NCBI RefSeq assembly: GCF_019100565.1
Contig: NZ_JAHRID010000006.1
Coordinates: 124,001-188,000, forward strand
DNA from: Arsukibacterium indicum
GTDB taxonomy: Bacteria > Pseudomonadota > Gammaproteobacteria > Enterobacterales > Alteromonadaceae
Length of the DNA stretch: 64,000 nucleotides
Direction of reading: 5' to 3'
The notes beneath the pieces are model-generated. The model did no database searches and was not told the origin of the DNA. It worked only from the letters and a program-made list of their open reading frames with translations. This document shows positions 37,239 through 46,465 of this stretch, piece after piece; the first letter of the stretch is position 1, and each line of letters begins with the position of its first letter. Both the position numbers and the translations under genes were made by a program.

Positions 37239-39098
37239 ATGGCAACTAACTTTTTCAGCCAGCAGGACTTGGCCCGCCGCAATACCCGGATCCTGATATC
37301 ACTGTTTAGCCTGGCCGTTGTTCTGCTATTAGTGCTGACCAACGCACTTGTGCTTTTCGGTCTGGGGTTCGTTGATTTACAAAGTACCCACGCGCAGCCG
37401 TTGGCTATGCAGGGACTACCCTGGCAAACGATTGGTTTTATCAGCATTGGCGTAATAACAGCTGTTGGCCTGGCAGTACTGATTAAGTGGCATCAGCTTA
37501 AAGGTGGTGGCAAAGTGGTGGCGACCAGCCTTGGGGGCAGCCGGATTGATGCAGCCAGCAATGACCCTGATGAACGGCGGTTATTAAATGTGGTGGAAGA
37601 GATGGCCATTGCAGCAAATGTGCCGGTGCCGCCAGTTTATTTATTGCCGGAAAAAGGTATTAATGCATTTGCCGCAGGTTACAGTCCGGGCGATGCGGTT
37701 ATCGGCGTAACCAGGGGCTGCATTGAGCAGTTAAACCGCGATGAGCTGCAAGGCGTAGTCGCCCATGAATTCAGCCATATTCTAAACGGTGATATGCGGA
37801 TGAACATCCGGATGATCGCTGTTTTAAACGGTATTCTGTTCTTAGGACATATCGGCTACTACATGTTGCGTTCTGGCAGCACATCCCGTGGTACGCTCGG
37901 CCGCAGTAGCGGTGGCAAGAACAAAAATGGTGGTGGCTTGCTGGCCATTGCGCTTGGCCTGGTTGTCATAGGTTATGTAGGTTCATTTTTTGGCAATCTT
38001 ATTAAAGCCGCTGTTAGCCGGCAACGTGAATTCTTAGCCGACGCCTCGGCAGTGCAATTCAGCCGCAACCCCAGAGGCATTGCCGGTGCATTAAAGCGGA
38101 TTGGGTCCTACAGTGCCGGCACCAGGATAAATAACCAGAATGCGGATGAAAACAGTCATTTGTTTTTCGGCGAAGCTATTTCGCGCTGGGCCAGTATTTT
38201 TGCTACTCATCCGCCACTGGCGCAACGAATTAAGCGGCTGGAGCCTCACTGGAACGGGAAATTCCCCAGCCCCGTAAGCCATGCTGAAACCACAGCCCCC
38301 ACTACCGATTCTTCTTCAGCCAGTTCTGCCGCCCCAGATAAACAGGCGATAATTCAGGCAGTAGCAGCTTTACCGGTGCTGTTGGTGCAGAGTAGCCGCC
38401 AGCCACTGCAAGCTCAGGCAATTGTTTGTGCCTTACTGTTGCAACATCCGGAGTTTGAAGCTGAACAAATCAAGTTAATAAAGGAGCAAGGTTCACTGGA
38501 CTTGTTGCAGCATGTGGACCAACTGGTCGACACAATTCAGGCGCTGAGCCTGCTGCAGCAAGTACAACTCTTGCAACGCACCGTGCCAGCATTAAAACAG
38601 CTGAGTCAGGAGCAGTTTCTTAAATTTGAACAATTAATTTTGGCGATGAGTCATGCTGACCAACAATTGTCATTGTCTGAGTGGATTATTATCAATTTTA
38701 TTGACCATACCGTTGCCAGCCACTTCAAGCCGAAACCACACATTCGCAGCAGCAGGCAAACAGACTTTTCGGCAGTTCAAACCCCTGCACTGCAGCTGCT
38801 CGCTACGGTGGCAAACGCAGCAGGTGATCAGGCAGCCAGTCAGCAGGCATGGCAGGCCGGCCTCAGTGTATTGGCGCTGCCAGCGAACACCACCATGCCT
38901 GACATTAATTTAGTCACGTTAAGCTCGCAGCTTGACCCGCTGCTAGGCGCCGCCCCCTTGTTAAAGCAACATATCTGGCAGACATTGCTTGCTGCTGTGG
39001 CTGCTGATAATCTTGAATCGGATACAGAACTGGCCCTGCTAACGGCGCTGGCGTTATTGCTGGAAATACCGTGGCAACCTGTTCAGGCTAAAAATTAA
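37239..39098 (+). CDS. M48-family membrane metallopeptidase with long C-terminal extension
   Basis: The first 345 residues are HtpX-like: two N-terminal membrane helices (about 17-45 and 63-84), zinc motif HEFSH (176-180), a membrane segment near 220-255 and the third ligand region SRQREFLADASAVQFSRNP. The remaining roughly 270 residues are a helical extension absent from HtpX (about 290 residues). In it, FEQLILAMSHADQQLSLSEW looks like a TerB-type acidic helical repeat, by eye only. It is in an operon with lemA, six bases apart. Peptidase activity on membrane proteins is inferred from the family. Confidence 0.9.
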   Translation: MATNFFSQQDLARRNTRILISLFSLAVVLLLVLTNALVLFGLGFVDLQSTHAQPLAMQGLPWQTIGFISIGVITAVGLAVLIKWHQLKGGGKVVATSLGGSRIDAASNDPDERRLLNVVEEMAIAANVPVPPVYLLPEKGINAFAAGYSPGDAVIGVTRGCIEQLNRDELQGVVAHEFSHILNGDMRMNIRMIAVLNGILFLGHIGYYMLRSGSTSRGTLGRSSGGKNKNGGGLLAIALGLVVIGYVGSFFGNLIKAAVSRQREFLADASAVQFSRNPRGIAGALKRIGSYSAGTRINNQNADENSHLFFGEAISRWASIFATHPPLAQRIKRLEPHWNGKFPSPVSHAETTAPTTDSSSASSAAPDKQAIIQAVAALPVLLVQSSRQPLQAQAIVCALLLQHPEFEAEQIKLIKEQGSLDLLQHVDQLVDTIQALSLLQQVQLLQRTVPALKQLSQEQFLKFEQLILAMSHADQQLSLSEWIIINFIDHTVASHFKPKPHIRSSRQTDFSAVQTPALQLLATVANAAGDQAASQQAWQAGLSVLALPANTTMPDINLVTLSSQLDPLLGAAPLLKQHIWQTLLAAVAADNLESDTELALLTALALLLEIPWQPVQAKN

Positions 39099-39201
39099 AC
39101 GCTGAGCACTGACACCAAAATGGTAAAAATTCATTTTAGGGCTTTAGCCCGGACGTCAGCTAAGGTAAAATAGCCGGTTCATATTTAATTCCGGAGGCTA
39201 T

Positions 39202-39678
39202 GTGTCCGATAATCCGTCAGATAATCGCTTGTTCTTATTATACGATTCCTCGTTCGACGATATGGACGCAGAGGGCTGCCCGGGTTTTGGCTTCGTGTTG
39301 TTGTTTAATGAAGCTGACGTTGGCCAGTTCTCCGCGGGCAAGAATCCGACTTGCCCTGCTGTATCAATGCTGTTTACCGATCATGCCGACGGCAGTATCA
39401 GTGGCGACCTGCTGGGTTGGGCGCATTTAGATGCTGATGTATTTCAGCAATACCCGCTGGGTCAGTTTTTAACGCTGATGGAGCAAGCTGCACAAGTGGC
39501 AGTCAACGCGTTTCGCCAGGTTGGTCAGGTTCCGGATAAGCTGGTGGCATTAAACCTGCCTGATGACGATCTTATTCAATTTGACGTACAATTTAACGAT
39601 CTGCAGCTTAAAGATAAGCAAAGTGAAGTATTGCTGGCGCAACAACTGATGGCTGGCCGTCCCTACCTGGATTCTTAA
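39202..39678 (+). CDS. Conserved-looking acidic protein of unknown function
   Basis: The 158-residue product is acidic, with no signal peptide or membrane helix, and I do not recognise its family. FLLYDSSFDDMDAEGCPGFGF begins the protein, and VSMLFTDHADGSISGDLLGWAHLD looks like a beta-rich core. It starts at GTG 39202, five bases after GGAGG; an overlapping ATG at 39200 would read a different frame of only 76 codons. It lies between the M48 peptidase gene and the HDOD gene, same strand, about 100 bases from each. Confidence 0.65.
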   Translation: MSDNPSDNRLFLLYDSSFDDMDAEGCPGFGFVLLFNEADVGQFSAGKNPTCPAVSMLFTDHADGSISGDLLGWAHLDADVFQQYPLGQFLTLMEQAAQVAVNAFRQVGQVPDKLVALNLPDDDLIQFDVQFNDLQLKDKQSEVLLAQQLMAGRPYLDS

Positions 39679-39781
39679 TATTTGTATTGACGATATTATA
39701 ATTGCCAATTGCAATTTAATACTGATCTCTTACTATAGCGAATATCGGTAAATTAACAGGCCCGCTGACGGAGTAACCGTA

Positions 39782-40657
39782 ATGACTAATGCCTTAGATA
39801 TGGCACTGATTGAAAAGGCGTTAAGCGGCTTCACCATTCCCCCTCGTCCAGAGATCCTGCAGCATATTCAGCAGCAACTGGCTAACAACGAGCCAAACAT
39901 TAGCCGCATAGCGGCACTAATTAATCTGGATGTCGGCATTGCCGGTTTTACCCTGAAAGTTGTTAATTCAGCATTTTTCGGGCTACGTAAGAAAATCACC
40001 TCAATAGAACATGCCTGCAAGTACCTTGGCCTGAACAGAGTCATTGCTCTGGTGCGCAGTATTTTGCTGCGTTTTACCCTGGCAGAGGGCCGACAGGATC
40101 CTTTTAGCCAGCGCTTATGGAGCAGTGCGCTACATACTGCAACTATTGCTATGGCGTTGGCAAAGCAATTTAACCTTAACCAGTCAGTGCAGGATGATTG
40201 CTACAGTCTGGGTTTATTTCATAATGCCGGAATTGCCCTGATAAGTGAGCAGGCGCCCCAGTATGCTGCTGTTATGCAGCAGGGCTTGCAGCTTGGCCGC
40301 GGTTACAGTGAGATTGAAGAGCAGCATTTTCAGACATGCCATGAAGTATTGGGCTATTTAATTGCCCAGTCTTGGGGGCTGACATCAGAACTGTGCAATG
40401 TCATTGCCTATCATCATAGTCCGGCGCTTATTCTGCAGTCAGACAGTGATTACGAACAGCAATTGTTTGCACTGCTTAAACTGGCCGAGTTTTTAAGTGG
40501 TGAAAGCAGGTTATTATATAATGTAAACGTCGACCCCGAATGGCAAAACTATAGTGGCGCAATTCTGGATGTGCTGGAACTGGATAGCCTAAGCCTGCCC
40601 GATTTTGCCGAATTGCTGCACCGCCAGAATATTCACACCGTATACAGCCTTAACTAA
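39782..40657 (+). CDS. HDOD domain protein
   Basis: HDOD domains are metal-dependent-phosphohydrolase relatives, usually lacking HD catalytic residues, and act as signalling scaffolds. The 291-residue protein matches throughout: FTIPPRPEILQHIQQQL, ISRIAALINLDVGIAGFTLKVVNSAFFG, SIEHACKYLGLNRVIALVRS and a final YHHSPAL segment. The HD-like position reads LFHNAGIAL, without the canonical HD pair. No partner domain is fused. Confidence 0.88.
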   Translation: MTNALDMALIEKALSGFTIPPRPEILQHIQQQLANNEPNISRIAALINLDVGIAGFTLKVVNSAFFGLRKKITSIEHACKYLGLNRVIALVRSILLRFTLAEGRQDPFSQRLWSSALHTATIAMALAKQFNLNQSVQDDCYSLGLFHNAGIALISEQAPQYAAVMQQGLQLGRGYSEIEEQHFQTCHEVLGYLIAQSWGLTSELCNVIAYHHSPALILQSDSDYEQQLFALLKLAEFLSGESRLLYNVNVDPEWQNYSGAILDVLELDSLSLPDFAELLHRQNIHTVYSLN

Positions 40658-40676
40658 GCTGAATTGAGGCTGAGCA

Positions 40677-40832
40677 GTGGCTCATCGAAAACCGTTTTTA
40701 CCGCAAAAAGTCTGTCCTTGTTGCCAGCGTACGTTCAACTGGCGGAAAAAATGGCAGCTTAACTGGGCCAATGTTATCTATTGCTCAGAGCGCTGTCGTC
40801 GCAGCAAAACAGTAAACATCCCCTCAACATAG
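40677..40832 (+). CDS. DUF2256 mini-protein with four-cysteine zinc motif
   Basis: This 51-residue protein starts at GTG 40677 after GAGG, 19 bases past the HDOD gene. It matches DUF2256: [20 protein letters not shown], then [22 protein letters not shown]. CxxC and CxxxC pairs suggest one zinc ion. The family often accompanies cryptochrome or photolyase genes in other genomes, but none is seen here. It is easy to miss because it is short and has a GTG start. Confidence 0.8.
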   Translation: MAHRKPFLPQKVCPCCQRTFNWRKKWQLNWANVIYCSERCRRSKTVNIPST

Positions 40833-40867
40833 CAGATATAAGACCATAAATTACAAGACAAGACCTT

Positions 40868-40883
40868 ATGACAGCGTTGTCAT
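40868..40883 (+). promoter_or_regulatory. NagR-type operator upstream of nagB
   Basis: ATGACAGCGTTGTCAT is an interrupted palindrome (ATGACA/TGTCAT arms). The same 14-base core, TGACAGCGTTGTCA, recurs at 50001-50014 and 57492-57505, each next to an amino-sugar gene. It resembles the site known for the LacI-type NagR of Shewanella. It ends 78 bases before the nagB start; TTGACT two bases later could be a -35 element. Confidence 0.85.
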
Positions 40884-40961
40884 TTTGACTTGTATCTGCT
40901 ACATTTAACTGGTCGTGGTCATGCAAGCTAATGCTTCTCTTTATTAACTAAGGCTGGTTAA

Positions 40962-41756
40962 ATGCAAATTGTGATCTTACCTACAGCAGACGATGTTGCG
41001 GCTTATGGTGCAGAACTTTATATAAAACAGCTGACCAATAAGCCTGATTCAGTGCTGGGGTTGGCTACCGGCTCTACGCCATTAGCATTGTATCGGTTAC
41101 TAATTCAGGCTTGTCAGCAGCAGCGCCTCTCTTTTGCCAGAGCCAAGACATTTAATCTTGATGAATATCTGGGCCTGGCTGGCGATCATCCACAAAGCTA
41201 TCGTTTTTTTATGCAGCAGCATTTATTTGATGCTATCGACATTTTGCCAGCCAATACTGCTGTTCCCGATGGTAATGCGACTGACCCATTTAAAGCATGC
41301 CAGCAGTATGAGCAGCAAATCACGGATGCCGGAGGTATTGATTTGCAGCTGCTGGGGCTGGGCCGCAATGGTCATATTGGCTTTAATGAACCCTCGTCTG
41401 GCCTGCGCTCCCGTACCCGGGTTAAAACTCTGACCCCTGCCACTATCGCTGACAATGCCCGCTTTTTTCAGCCTGGTGAGTATCAGCCGCACTTGTCAAT
41501 CACCATGGGAATAGGCACCATTCTGGATGCCCGCAAAGTGTTGTTACTGGCCACCGGAGCCAACAAAGCCGATGCAGTACAAGCAATGATTGAAGGCCCG
41601 CTCACTGCAGCCTGTCCGGCTTCTGCATTACAGTTTCATCAACAAGCGATTGTCGTGCTGGACGAAGATGCGGCAGCAAAACTGGCCGACATTGAGTTCT
41701 ACCGGCATATTGAGCGGGAAAATCAGGCTTTACTTAACCGTTTATCGGGCCACTAA
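40962..41756 (+). CDS. nagB: Glucosamine-6-phosphate deaminase
   Basis: NagB converts glucosamine-6-phosphate to fructose-6-phosphate and ammonia, the last step of GlcNAc use. The 264-residue protein has [26 protein letters not shown] and the active-site block [17 protein letters not shown]. Length equals E. coli NagB. It stands alone, about 4.7 kb from nagP-nagA-nagK, but shares their operator. Confidence 0.96.
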   Translation: MQIVILPTADDVAAYGAELYIKQLTNKPDSVLGLATGSTPLALYRLLIQACQQQRLSFARAKTFNLDEYLGLAGDHPQSYRFFMQQHLFDAIDILPANTAVPDGNATDPFKACQQYEQQITDAGGIDLQLLGLGRNGHIGFNEPSSGLRSRTRVKTLTPATIADNARFFQPGEYQPHLSITMGIGTILDARKVLLLATGANKADAVQAMIEGPLTAACPASALQFHQQAIVVLDEDAAAKLADIEFYRHIERENQALLNRLSGH

Positions 41757-41813
41757 TATCTAACTTTGCAGGTTCAGGCTACAATAACGCCCTCCATGTA
41801 ACCAGGAACCATC

Positions 41814-42767
41814 ATGCAAGTTGTATTAGCACCTATGGAAGGTGTGGTTGATCATCTGATGCGGGAAATGCTGACCCAGATTGGCGGCTATGACTTGTGC
41901 ATCACTGAGTTTGTCCGGGTGGTCGATCAGCGCCTGCCTGCCCGGGTGTTTCACCGGCTTTGTCCCGAATTGCTGCAAGGTGGCAAGACTTCCGCCGGTA
42001 CGCCGGTTCGGGTCCAGTTGCTGGGGCAGGAACCGGATTGGCTGGCAGAAAATGCGGTACGGGCCGTTGACTTGGGCTCACCGGGGGTAGACTTAAACTT
42101 CGGCTGCCCGGCAAAAGCTGTTAATAAAAGCCGTGGTGGTGCAGTACTGTTAAAAGAAACAGAGCAGTTATACCGGATTGTTAAAGCCGTGCGTGACGCC
42201 GTGCCGGCCAACTATCCGGTTAGCGCTAAAATCCGACTCGGTTATGATGACACCAGCCTGACGCTGGCTAACGCTGAAGCTATTTGCGCTGCCGGCGCCA
42301 ACAGTCTGGCTGTGCACGCCCGCACTAAAAGTGACGGTTACCGGCCACCGGCCTACTGGCCGTGGATAGCCCGGATTAAGCAACATGTCAGCATCCCGCT
42401 GATTGCTAACGGCGAAATATGGTCTGCCGCCGATGCTGCGCATTGTCAGCAGCAAAGTGAATGTCAGGATATTATGCTTGGCCGCGGTGCACTTGCCATG
42501 CCAAACCTGGCACAAACCATTAAACAGCAGCAGCCAACCATGCCCTGGCCACAGGTGTTGCGATTATTAATGCAATATTCTGAATTTGAGATAAGCGGAG
42601 ACAAAGGCAAATATTATGCGAACCGGGTTAAACAATGGTTCAGCTATCTGAAGCTGCAATATCCGCAAGCCGCCAGTCTGTTTCAACAATTACGCTTGCT
42701 TGGCAAAAGCGCCGATATTCTGAATTTACTCAATTCGGCGCTTACTGCATCAGAAGTTGAGGCTTAA
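41814..42767 (+). CDS. dusC: tRNA-dihydrouridine(16) synthase
   Basis: DusC reduces U16 in the tRNA D-loop using FMN and NADPH. The 317-residue protein starts VVLAPMEGVVDHLMRE and has the catalytic Cys98 in DLNFGCPAKAVNKSRGG, the same position as in E. coli DusC. HARTKSDGYRPPAYW and IPLIANGEIW complete the Dus core. The C-terminal 60 residues fit the DusC recognition domain. The TFRVVDQ-like loop reads EFVRVVDQRLP, as in DusC rather than DusA or DusB. Confidence 0.93.
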   Translation: MQVVLAPMEGVVDHLMREMLTQIGGYDLCITEFVRVVDQRLPARVFHRLCPELLQGGKTSAGTPVRVQLLGQEPDWLAENAVRAVDLGSPGVDLNFGCPAKAVNKSRGGAVLLKETEQLYRIVKAVRDAVPANYPVSAKIRLGYDDTSLTLANAEAICAAGANSLAVHARTKSDGYRPPAYWPWIARIKQHVSIPLIANGEIWSAADAAHCQQQSECQDIMLGRGALAMPNLAQTIKQQQPTMPWPQVLRLLMQYSEFEISGDKGKYYANRVKQWFSYLKLQYPQAASLFQQLRLLGKSADILNLLNSALTASEVEA

Positions 42768-42789
42768 CAGGCAGCTTGCGCCGCCTGTT
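42766..42789 (+). terminator. Weak hairpin after dusC
   Basis: AACAGGC (42766-42772) pairs with GCCTGTT (42783-42789) around a 10-base loop that overlaps the dusC stop. The following bases (GTCTTTGG) are only weakly U-rich. It sits in the 41-base gap between convergent dusC and tdh. Confidence 0.4.
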
Positions 42790-42808
42790 GTCTTTGGCTA
42801 ATTCGCTG

Positions 42809-43831
42809 TTACCAGTTAAGCACTACTTTACCTGACTGGCCGGAACACATGATGTCAAAGCCTTCCTGAAACCGCTCCATCGGCATTTCATGGGTAACCA
42901 TTGGAGTTAAATCCAGACCTGACTGAATTAAACTTGCCATTTTGTACCAGGTTTCAAACATTTCCCGGCCGTAAATGCCCTTAATTACCAAGCCTTTAAA
43001 AATAACTTTGTTCCAGTCTACTGCCATATCAGAAGGTGGAATACCCAGCATGGCTATTTTTCCGCCATGATTCATGGTATCAAGCATGCTTCGAAAAGCA
43101 CTGGGTACCCCAGACATTTCCAGCCCGACATCAAAGCCTTCAGTCATGCCAAGTTCTTTCATCACGTCTTTTAAATTTTGTTTGCTGACATCAACTGCCC
43201 GGCTGGCGCCCATTTTCAGTGCTAAATCGAGCCGGTACTGATTGACATCGGTAATCACCACATGGCGGGCACCAACATGCCTGGCCACTGCTGCAGCCAT
43301 AATCCCAATAGGTCCGGCGCCGGTAATTAATACGTCTTCACCAACTAAATCAAACGACAATGCCGTGTGCACCGCATTACCAAACGGATCGAAAATAGCG
43401 GCAATATTATCGGGTATGTTGTCTGCCAGCTTAAATGCATTATATGCCGGTATAACCAGATACTCGGCAAAAGAACCTGGTCGGTTAACCCCCACGCCAG
43501 TGGTATTACGGCACAAATGAACCCGGCCCGCCCGGCAGTTGCGGCAATGGCCACAGGTGATATGACCTTCGCCTGATACTCTGTCACCCACTTTAAAGCC
43601 GCGAACCTCTGAGCCCATACCTTCTATAACACCAACATATTCATGCCCTACCACCATGCCATGTGGAATGGTGTTCTGAGCCCACTCATCCCATTTGTAA
43701 ATATGCACATCGGTACCACAAATCGCGGTTTTCTTAATTTTAATTAACACGTCATTCGGGCCAACTTCCGGTTTTTCCACCTCAGTTTGCCAAATACCCG
43801 GTTCTGCCTTTAATTTTGCTAATGCTTTCAT
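42809..43831 (-). CDS. tdh: L-threonine 3-dehydrogenase
   Basis: Tdh oxidises L-threonine to 2-amino-3-ketobutyrate with NAD. The 340-residue zinc alcohol dehydrogenase-like protein has the catalytic zinc ligand Cys38 ([10 protein letters not shown]), [12 protein letters not shown], the structural zinc cluster [15 protein letters not shown] and the Rossmann motif [18 protein letters not shown]. It follows kbl by 14 bases; together they convert threonine to glycine and acetyl-CoA. Confidence 0.97.
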   Translation of the reverse strand: MKALAKLKAEPGIWQTEVEKPEVGPNDVLIKIKKTAICGTDVHIYKWDEWAQNTIPHGMVVGHEYVGVIEGMGSEVRGFKVGDRVSGEGHITCGHCRNCRAGRVHLCRNTTGVGVNRPGSFAEYLVIPAYNAFKLADNIPDNIAAIFDPFGNAVHTALSFDLVGEDVLITGAGPIGIMAAAVARHVGARHVVITDVNQYRLDLALKMGASRAVDVSKQNLKDVMKELGMTEGFDVGLEMSGVPSAFRSMLDTMNHGGKIAMLGIPPSDMAVDWNKVIFKGLVIKGIYGREMFETWYKMASLIQSGLDLTPMVTHEMPMERFQEGFDIMCSGQSGKVVLNW

Positions 43832-43845
43832 TTTACGCCCCGCCC

Positions 43846-45042
43846 TTATGCGATCACGCCCATGTCTTTACCAATCCGGATAAAGGCATTTATCGCTCTA
43901 TCCAGCTGTTCTTTACTGTGTGCTGCTGAAATCTGGGTACGAATACGCGCCTGCCCTTTTGGCACCACCGGAAATGAGAACCCCACCACATAAATGCCCT
44001 CTGCCAGCATCCGTTTGGCCATTTCGGCTGCCACTTTGGCATCGCCTAACATTACCGGAATAATGGCATGGTCTTTACCAGCCAGGGTAAAACCGGCTGC
44101 ACTCATTTGTTCGCGGAAGTAATTCGCGTTATTCCACAATTTAGCGCGCAGGGCATCACCAGAAGCAAGCATCTCTAACACTTTAATTGATGCGGTAACA
44201 ATCGACGGCGCCAGTGAATTGGAGAACAAATACGGCCGTGAGCGCTGTCGCAGCCAGGCAATGACTTCTTTTTTGCCTGAAGTATAACCGCCGGATGCCC
44301 CGCCCAGCGCCTTGCCCAGTGTGCCGGTAATAATATCAACCCGGTCAAGCACATCGCAGTACTCATGGGTGCCACGGCCATTTTTCCCGACAAAACCAAC
44401 AGCATGGCTGTCGTCTACCATTACCATCGCGTTGTACTTATCGGCTAAATCACAAACCGCTTTTAAATTAGCAATAATACCGTCCATCGAGAATACGCCG
44501 TCGGTGGCAATCAGTTTAAAGCGGGCACCATCTGCATCAGCCTGCTTTAGCTGAGCTTCCAGATCAGCCATGTCATTGTTGGCGTAACGATAACGTTTCG
44601 CCTTACACAAGCGCACACCATCAATAATTGACGCGTGGTTAAGCGCGTCAGAAATTACGGCATCCTCTGCACTTAAAATAGTTTCAAATAAACCACCATT
44701 GGCGTCGAAACAGGAGGAATATAAAATGGTATCTTCAGTACCCAGAAATTCACTGATTCTGGCTTCCAGGGTTTTATGAATATCCTGGGTGCCACAAATA
44801 AAACGAACTGACGCCACACCAAAACCATGGCTATCCAAACCTTGTTTTGCCGCAGCAATTAAGTCTGGATGGTTAGCCAAACCCAGGTAATTGTTGGCAC
44901 AGAAATTCAAAACCTGAGTGCCGCCTACTGTTACATCAGCCTGCTGCTGCGACGAAATAATCCGTTCTGCTTTAAATAGCCCTTCAGCCGTTACGTCTTC
45001 GATTTGTTGTTGTAAATGTTGCAGAAAAGCGCTGTTGCGCAT
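43846..45042 (-). CDS. kbl: 2-amino-3-ketobutyrate CoA ligase (glycine C-acetyltransferase)
   Basis: Kbl splits 2-amino-3-ketobutyrate with CoA into glycine and acetyl-CoA, using PLP. The 398-residue length matches E. coli. [39 protein letters not shown] and the PLP-lysine segment [15 protein letters not shown] are present. The ATG at 45042 has GGAGG four bases upstream; an open frame reaches 45087. First gene of kbl-tdh. Confidence 0.97.
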   Translation of the reverse strand: MRNSAFLQHLQQQIEDVTAEGLFKAERIISSQQQADVTVGGTQVLNFCANNYLGLANHPDLIAAAKQGLDSHGFGVASVRFICGTQDIHKTLEARISEFLGTEDTILYSSCFDANGGLFETILSAEDAVISDALNHASIIDGVRLCKAKRYRYANNDMADLEAQLKQADADGARFKLIATDGVFSMDGIIANLKAVCDLADKYNAMVMVDDSHAVGFVGKNGRGTHEYCDVLDRVDIITGTLGKALGGASGGYTSGKKEVIAWLRQRSRPYLFSNSLAPSIVTASIKVLEMLASGDALRAKLWNNANYFREQMSAAGFTLAGKDHAIIPVMLGDAKVAAEMAKRMLAEGIYVVGFSFPVVPKGQARIRTQISAAHSKEQLDRAINAFIRIGKDMGVIA

Positions 45043-45189
45043 GCGGCCTCCTGGTTGGCGATGGTCTGAGCGAATTAAAAGATGCACATTGTAATGGTTA
45101 AGACGCCGCCATGCAGCGTTTAGTCATTAAGTGTAGCAACTGGCAGCCTGACAGCTGTAAATAATCAGATACAATAAGGTTGATCTTGC

Positions 45190-45852
45190 TTAACTGGTCT
45201 GCTCTGTCATGGCTAACTGCGCATAATGTTGCTGCAATTTTGTAATGCGTGGCCGGGCCTGGGCAGTGGCGTAGGGTTTAAATAACAACAATACTTTTAA
45301 CACGCCCTGATAGACACTGGCCTGGTTAATCGGACTATCAGGTGCCTGGGTTTTCAGATAGCTGATCCAGAACGTAACCAGCAACTTAATACTATGCGCA
45401 AAGTCGGCAATGTCCTCATCTGCTATTTCAATAACCGCTTTCGCTTTCAACGCTTTTAACACAGAAACCACCCGCTCAAGTACACCTTGCTGGACCCTGG
45501 CATAATCCTGCTGTAATGCCCTGTCGCGCGCCAGAATATCTGGCAGATTGGCGTAGAAAAAGTGAAAGCGCCACATTAGCTCGAACACCACGTCAAGATA
45601 CTCCGCCAGCGCATCCAAAGCTTCAGCCTCGGCAGCTGGCGGTTTAATTCTGGTTTCAAGTAATTTGGCATATTCTTTAAAAATCTGGCGGACGATGTCT
45701 TCTTTATTTCGAAAGTGATAGTACAAATTGCCCGGGCTGATCCCCAGGTGGGCAGCAATATGATTGGTAGTAACCTGACGCTCACCCACTTCATTAAATA
45801 ACGCGATACTGGCTTGCAGAATTTTATCTTTGGTTCTGAGCTTTTTTTCCAT
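45190..45852 (-). CDS. TetR-family transcriptional regulator
   Basis: The 220-residue protein has an N-terminal helix-turn-helix typical of TetR: [44 protein letters not shown] pattern (about 8-55), and a helical ligand-binding domain without a recognisable effector signature. It is divergent from coaD (121-base gap) and lies downstream of kbl's promoter region on the same strand. Its target and ligand are unknown; autoregulation and control of a neighbour are possible. Confidence 0.88.
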   Translation of the reverse strand: [220 protein letters not shown]

Positions 45853-45908
45853 GGCGGCAGCTAAGCTTCTTTTGTTGGTTTAGTAATTTGCTATAGTAAC
45901 GCCAAACT

Positions 45909-45925
45909 GACTAAAAACTCTAGTC
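45909..45925. promoter_or_regulatory. Candidate operator in the tetR/coaD intergenic region
   Basis: GACTA (45909-45913) and TAGTC (45921-45925) form an inverted repeat with a 7-base spacer, about midway between the two divergent starts. The arms are short, so it could be chance. Confidence 0.3.
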
Positions 45926-45973
45926 GCTTGCGCCGCAGAGTGCTCAGGTGACAACAACTTAAGTATAAAAAAT

Positions 45974-46459
45974 ATGAAAGTAAAAGCGATTTACCCCGGC
46001 ACCTTTGATCCGTTAACCAATGGCCATAGCGATTTGGTAGTAAGAGCAGCCAGACTATTTGACTCTGTCGTGGTAGGAGTTGCCTCTAACCCCAGTAAAC
46101 AGCCATTGTTTACTCTGGATGAAAGGGTACAGCTGGCGGAACAAGCTTTTGCAGATTGCGTGAATGTGCAGGTAATAGGCTTTTCCGGCTTACTGGCGCA
46201 GTTTGCTAAAGAGCAACATGCGCAGGTACTGCTGCGGGGAGTGCGCGCCGTCGCAGACTATGAATATGAATTTCAGCTGGCCAGTATGAACCGACAATTA
46301 AACCCGGAACTGGACAGCCTGTTTATGACGCCATCAGAAAAAAACACGTTTATTTCATCAACACTGGTTAAAGAAGTGTGCCGGCATGGCGGGGATATCA
46401 GCAGTTTTGTGCCCGCTCATGTGGAGCGGGCACTGAAGGCTAAATTTAGTAAAACCTGA
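45974..46459 (+). CDS. coaD: Phosphopantetheine adenylyltransferase
   Basis: CoaD transfers AMP to 4'-phosphopantetheine, the fourth step of coenzyme A synthesis. The 161-residue protein has the nucleotidyltransferase motif [12 protein letters not shown] with His18, [18 protein letters not shown] and [10 protein letters not shown]. All family landmarks are present and the length is normal. It converges with nagP across a 6-base gap. Confidence 0.97.
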   Translation: MKVKAIYPGTFDPLTNGHSDLVVRAARLFDSVVVGVASNPSKQPLFTLDERVQLAEQAFADCVNVQVIGFSGLLAQFAKEQHAQVLLRGVRAVADYEYEFQLASMNRQLNPELDSLFMTPSEKNTFISSTLVKEVCRHGGDISSFVPAHVERALKAKFSKT

Positions 46460-46465
46460 AGTAAA

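Noticed and set aside
39200-39430. ATG frame overlapping the GTG start of the gene at 39202
   Set aside because: The ATG is only two bases from GGAGG and the 76-codon product is rich in Cys and Arg, typical of a shadow frame.
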